This document shows positions 8,132-10,254 of a DNA stretch of 10,254 bases, piece after piece. A program made the position numbers and the translations under genes. This DNA comes from Bryobacterales bacterium (lineage in GTDB: Bacteria; Acidobacteriota; Terriglobia; Bryobacterales; Bryobacteraceae): the NCBI GenBank assembly GCA_025462985.1, contig JAOAPP010000362.1, forward strand, positions 1 to 10,254. The letters are read 5' to 3'. The notes beneath the pieces are model-generated. The model ran no database searches. It was not told the DNA's origin and saw only the letters and a program-made list of their open reading frames with translations. How positions within the stretch are numbered: the stretch's first letter is position 1; every line of letters begins with the position of its first letter.

Positions 8132-9081
8132 AATTGGAAGCCAGCCAGCCAAAACGCGCCGCCATCCTCTATAATCCGGTTGCACGGGGTCTCGCACGCC
8201 ACCGCCATCTTCTCGAAGGCGTCGTCGGCGTGCTGGGCCGTCAAGGCATCTCGGCCCGGCTCATTCCGACTGAGGCGCCCGGCAGTGCTGGGACTCAGGC
8301 GCGCGAGCAGATCAAGGATGGGTGCGAACTCATCATCGCTGCCGGCGGAGATGGAACCATAAATGAAGTCGCAAATGGAATGCTCAACACGGACGTCCCG
8401 CTCGCGATTCTTCCGGGTGGAACAGCCAACGTTCTAGCGCGGGAGATGAGGATCCCAATTCACCTGGAGCGGGCTGCGGCTCAGGTGTGCCGGATGCGCC
8501 GTCACAGGATTTCGGCAGGCAGTCTTCGAATCAACGGCGCCCATCCGCGGTGCTTCCTCTGCATGGCAGGCGCGGGACTGGACGCTGAGATTGTTTCCCG
8601 CCTCAACCTGGACTTCAAGGCCAGAACAGGAAAACTTGCTTACTACGTCACTGGCTTTGCACAAGTGTTCCGACCTCTCCGAGAGTTCGGAATATCGATT
8701 GATGGGAAGCGCTATGACGCCAGTTTCGCTTTGATCAGCCGCGTCAGGAACTACGGCGGCGACCTTGAAATTGCCCGGGGCGCGTCCCTGCTGCGAGACG
8801 ATTTCGAGGTGGTTCTTTTCCGCGGAACAGTTAGTTTGCGCTACCTGCACTACCTGCTCGGCGTTGCGCTGAAACAGGCGCATCGAATTCCAGGCTGTAC
8901 GTTCGTCCGCGGAAGGCGGGTGGAGTGCCCGGTACCGTCCAGTGGCGGCATCTATGTACAGGTGGACGGCGAATTAGCCGGCCAGCTTCCCATGACCGCC
9001 GAGATCCTGCCAGGCGCGCTCACTATGCTGGTCAGTCCGGAGTACTTGTCACGCGAACAGTTGCTCATCGCAGCCGCCTGA
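8128..9081 (+). CDS. Diacylglycerol kinase family lipid kinase (YegS/DgkB-like)
   Basis: 317 residues, close to the 290-330 usual for the family. It phosphorylates diacylglycerol or a related lipid or sphingosine-type substrate with ATP at the inner face of the membrane, recycling lipid from envelope polymer synthesis or making phospholipid precursors. Signatures: AAILYNPVAR (11-20), the nucleotide-binding GGDGTINEVANGM (73-85), LAILPGGTANVLAREM (92-107), GAGLDAEIV (148-155, the usual GxGxDA motif) and the C-terminal VQVDGEL (277-283) that contributes the conserved Asp-Gly-Glu. The exact lipid cannot be read from sequence. The start GTG 8128 has no ribosome site; it is kept because family homology begins at residue 11 and no later start is suitable. 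The DUF457 gene follows after 3 bases, so the two are probably cotranscribed. Confidence 0.9.
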   Translation: MKLEASQPKRAAILYNPVARGLARHRHLLEGVVGVLGRQGISARLIPTEAPGSAGTQAREQIKDGCELIIAAGGDGTINEVANGMLNTDVPLAILPGGTANVLAREMRIPIHLERAAAQVCRMRRHRISAGSLRINGAHPRCFLCMAGAGLDAEIVSRLNLDFKARTGKLAYYVTGFAQVFRPLREFGISIDGKRYDASFALISRVRNYGGDLEIARGASLLRDDFEVVLFRGTVSLRYLHYLLGVALKQAHRIPGCTFVRGRRVECPVPSSGGIYVQVDGELAGQLPMTAEILPGALTMLVSPEYLSREQLLIAAA

Positions 9082-9084
9082 TAC

Positions 9085-10101
9085 ATGGACAACGTGACGC
9101 ATTCCCTGACGGGCCTGGCTCTGGCCCGCGCTGGCTTCAACCGTCTCAGTCCGCGAGCGACGCTGCTGCTCCTGCTTGCCGCAAACGCGCCTGACATCGA
9201 CATCCTTGCGGCCCCTTTCGGAGCTCTTCGCTACTTCGAGGCGCACCGTGGTTACACCCATAGCCTGCTTTTCCTGCCCATTATGGCGGCGATTTCCGTG
9301 CTCGTCACGTATCTTATCTATCGCGAGAAGCCCGCGGGGCGGCGCGACGCGTTCAGGGCCTGGCTGCTTGCCTGCGCCGGTGTAGCCAGCCATCTTTTGT
9401 TGGACTGGACAAACCCATACGGCGTTCGTCTCCTGCTGCCTTTTTCGTCGCGCTGGTTCGCTTTAGATTTGAACAATCTCACGGATGGTATCTTTCTGAC
9501 AGCCTTGGTGCTGGCCGCGATCTGGCCGCTGTTCTCCCGGCTGGTCGGGGGCGAAATCGGCGAGCAGCGGGTTTCGAAGGGGCAGGGAAGCGCGATAGCC
9601 GTTCTGGTTTTCTTTCTGGTTCTCGATTTTGGCCGCTTCCTGATGCACGCAAGGGTCGTTGCTCAACTTTCTTCGCGGCTTTATGACGGCGCGATCCCGA
9701 CGACTGTGGCTGCTTTGCCCTATGCCATCAACCCCCTTCATTGGACCGGCATTGTGGAGACGCCCGACAGCTTCCACAGCATCGATGTTGATCATCTTCA
9801 CAATGCCGAGCCGCAAGCCGGCGCCGTGCTGTACAAGCGCCCGTTCGATCCGGTGAGCGATGCTGTACGCAACACTCCGCCCTTCCACTACTTGCAGTAC
9901 TTCTCACGATTTCCCATATGGTCGGCGGAACCGGTGACGCTGCCAAGTGGATCCGCTACCCGGATCGATCTCACCGACCTTCGCTTCGGAGCGCCAGGGG
10001 TGGGAAGCTTTCACTGCGTGGGCCTGGTCAACACAGAGGGAAGAGTGCTTCTGTCTGTGTTCACCTTTGGCTCCGGAGCGAATGTAGGGCGGGGCCGCTG
10101 A
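9085..10101 (+). CDS. DUF457 (YfhP/YdjM-type) membrane-bound metal-dependent hydrolase
   Basis: 338 residues. The N-terminal half has the family metal-ligand pattern: MDNVTHSLTGLALARAG (His6), NAPDIDIL (34-41, Asp37 and Asp39), HRGYTHSLLF (54-63) and ASHLLLDWTNPYGVRLLLPF (101-120, His103 and Asp107). Membrane segments are at about 24-42, 60-79, 92-108, 133-150 and 169-187. The remaining 150 residues are soluble and probably extracytoplasmic, with a length similar to Bacillus YfhP. The family is annotated as inner-membrane hydrolase, and some members as LexA-regulated; the substrate is unknown. The ATG lies 3 bases after the lipid kinase stop, so translation is probably coupled and both may act on membrane lipids, though this link is inference from position only. 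The start is well supported because the conserved MDNVTH begins immediately. Confidence 0.88.
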   Translation: MDNVTHSLTGLALARAGFNRLSPRATLLLLLAANAPDIDILAAPFGALRYFEAHRGYTHSLLFLPIMAAISVLVTYLIYREKPAGRRDAFRAWLLACAGVASHLLLDWTNPYGVRLLLPFSSRWFALDLNNLTDGIFLTALVLAAIWPLFSRLVGGEIGEQRVSKGQGSAIAVLVFFLVLDFGRFLMHARVVAQLSSRLYDGAIPTTVAALPYAINPLHWTGIVETPDSFHSIDVDHLHNAEPQAGAVLYKRPFDPVSDAVRNTPPFHYLQYFSRFPIWSAEPVTLPSGSATRIDLTDLRFGAPGVGSFHCVGLVNTEGRVLLSVFTFGSGANVGRGR

Positions 10102-10148
10102 TTGTGTCCATGAACGGTCGTGATGTGACAATAAAGGCGATTACGCCC

Positions 10149-10254
10149 ATGCTCAAGTCGGTCTCCTGCTTCACGGTCTTATGCTGCCTCTTCTTTGCGG
10201 GGACAATTGTGTCCGCAGTTCCATCCAGCGCAGAGGATACAGCCAAACATCCCA
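10149..10254 (+). CDS. N-terminus of an exported protein (partial, cut by the right edge)
   Basis: ATG 10149 opens a frame that stays open to the end: 35 residues that form a classic Sec signal. Lys3 is followed by a hydrophobic core (CFTVLCCLFFAGTIV), then small residues with likely cleavage after VSA or SSA and a hydrophilic EDTAKHP. AAAGG at 10133-10137 is a plausible ribosome site 11 bases upstream. An in-frame ATG at 10110 would add 13 residues but has no ribosome site. The mature protein is outside the window, so its function cannot be stated. The gap after DUF457 is 47 bases, so it may belong to the same transcript. Confidence 0.6.
   Translation, partial: MLKSVSCFTVLCCLFFAGTIVSAVPSSAEDTAKHP

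Noticed and set aside
8005..8244. Minus-strand 79-residue frame before and over the lipid kinase start
   Set aside because: It overlaps the kinase N-terminus antisense and has no recognisable features.

Overview
The window looks like a chromosomal stretch from a moderately GC-rich Gram-negative bacterium, most likely an acidobacterium of the Solibacter/Bryobacter type. This is judged from protein flavour: an [17 protein letters not shown] ThiC tail, an ApbE with a DSEIWAKPF segment, secreted esterase and DUF362 proteins, and Ser/Thr kinase-like proteins with Pro/Ala linkers. No taxonomic search was possible. I see no tRNA, rRNA, CRISPR array, insertion sequence or integrase. It reads as core or housekeeping DNA with several lineage-specific envelope genes.

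Layout, left to right. (1) Minus strand, 1-1203: thiC (thiamine pyrimidine synthesis). It has an in-frame TAA at 31-33, and family-like codons resume in the same frame up to the window edge. (2) 1204-1445: divergent intergenic region with a strong stem-loop just upstream of the next gene. (3) Plus, 1446-3026: a membrane-anchored pseudokinase with a C-terminal SPOR domain. All the usual catalytic residues of the kinase fold are replaced. (4) Minus, 3030-4790: a secreted two-domain protein, an alpha/beta-hydrolase esterase followed by an SMP-30/gluconolactonase-like propeller. It converges on the pseudokinase gene with a 3-base gap. (5) Plus, 4792-5817: an ApbE-family lipoprotein (FAD:protein FMN transferase), whose start abuts the esterase start head to head. 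(6) Plus, 5879-7012 and 7009-7944: a Tat-exported DUF362 protein and a translationally coupled secreted protein of unknown function. With apbE they form a likely three-gene unit. (7) Plus, 8128-9081 and 9085-10101: a diacylglycerol-kinase-family lipid kinase and a YfhP/YdjM-type DUF457 membrane protein, 3 bases apart. (8) Plus, 10149 to the right edge: the start of an exported protein, cut off by the window.

Almost everything after thiC concerns the cell envelope: peptidoglycan-binding signalling or scaffolding (pseudokinase-SPOR), extracytoplasmic ester or sugar-lactone chemistry, periplasmic flavinylation with a Tat-exported partner, and membrane-lipid phosphorylation. The observations most worth a second look are the pseudokinase-SPOR protein, the interrupted thiC, the ApbE/DUF362/unknown operon without a visible flavin-acceptor protein, and the esterase-propeller fusion.
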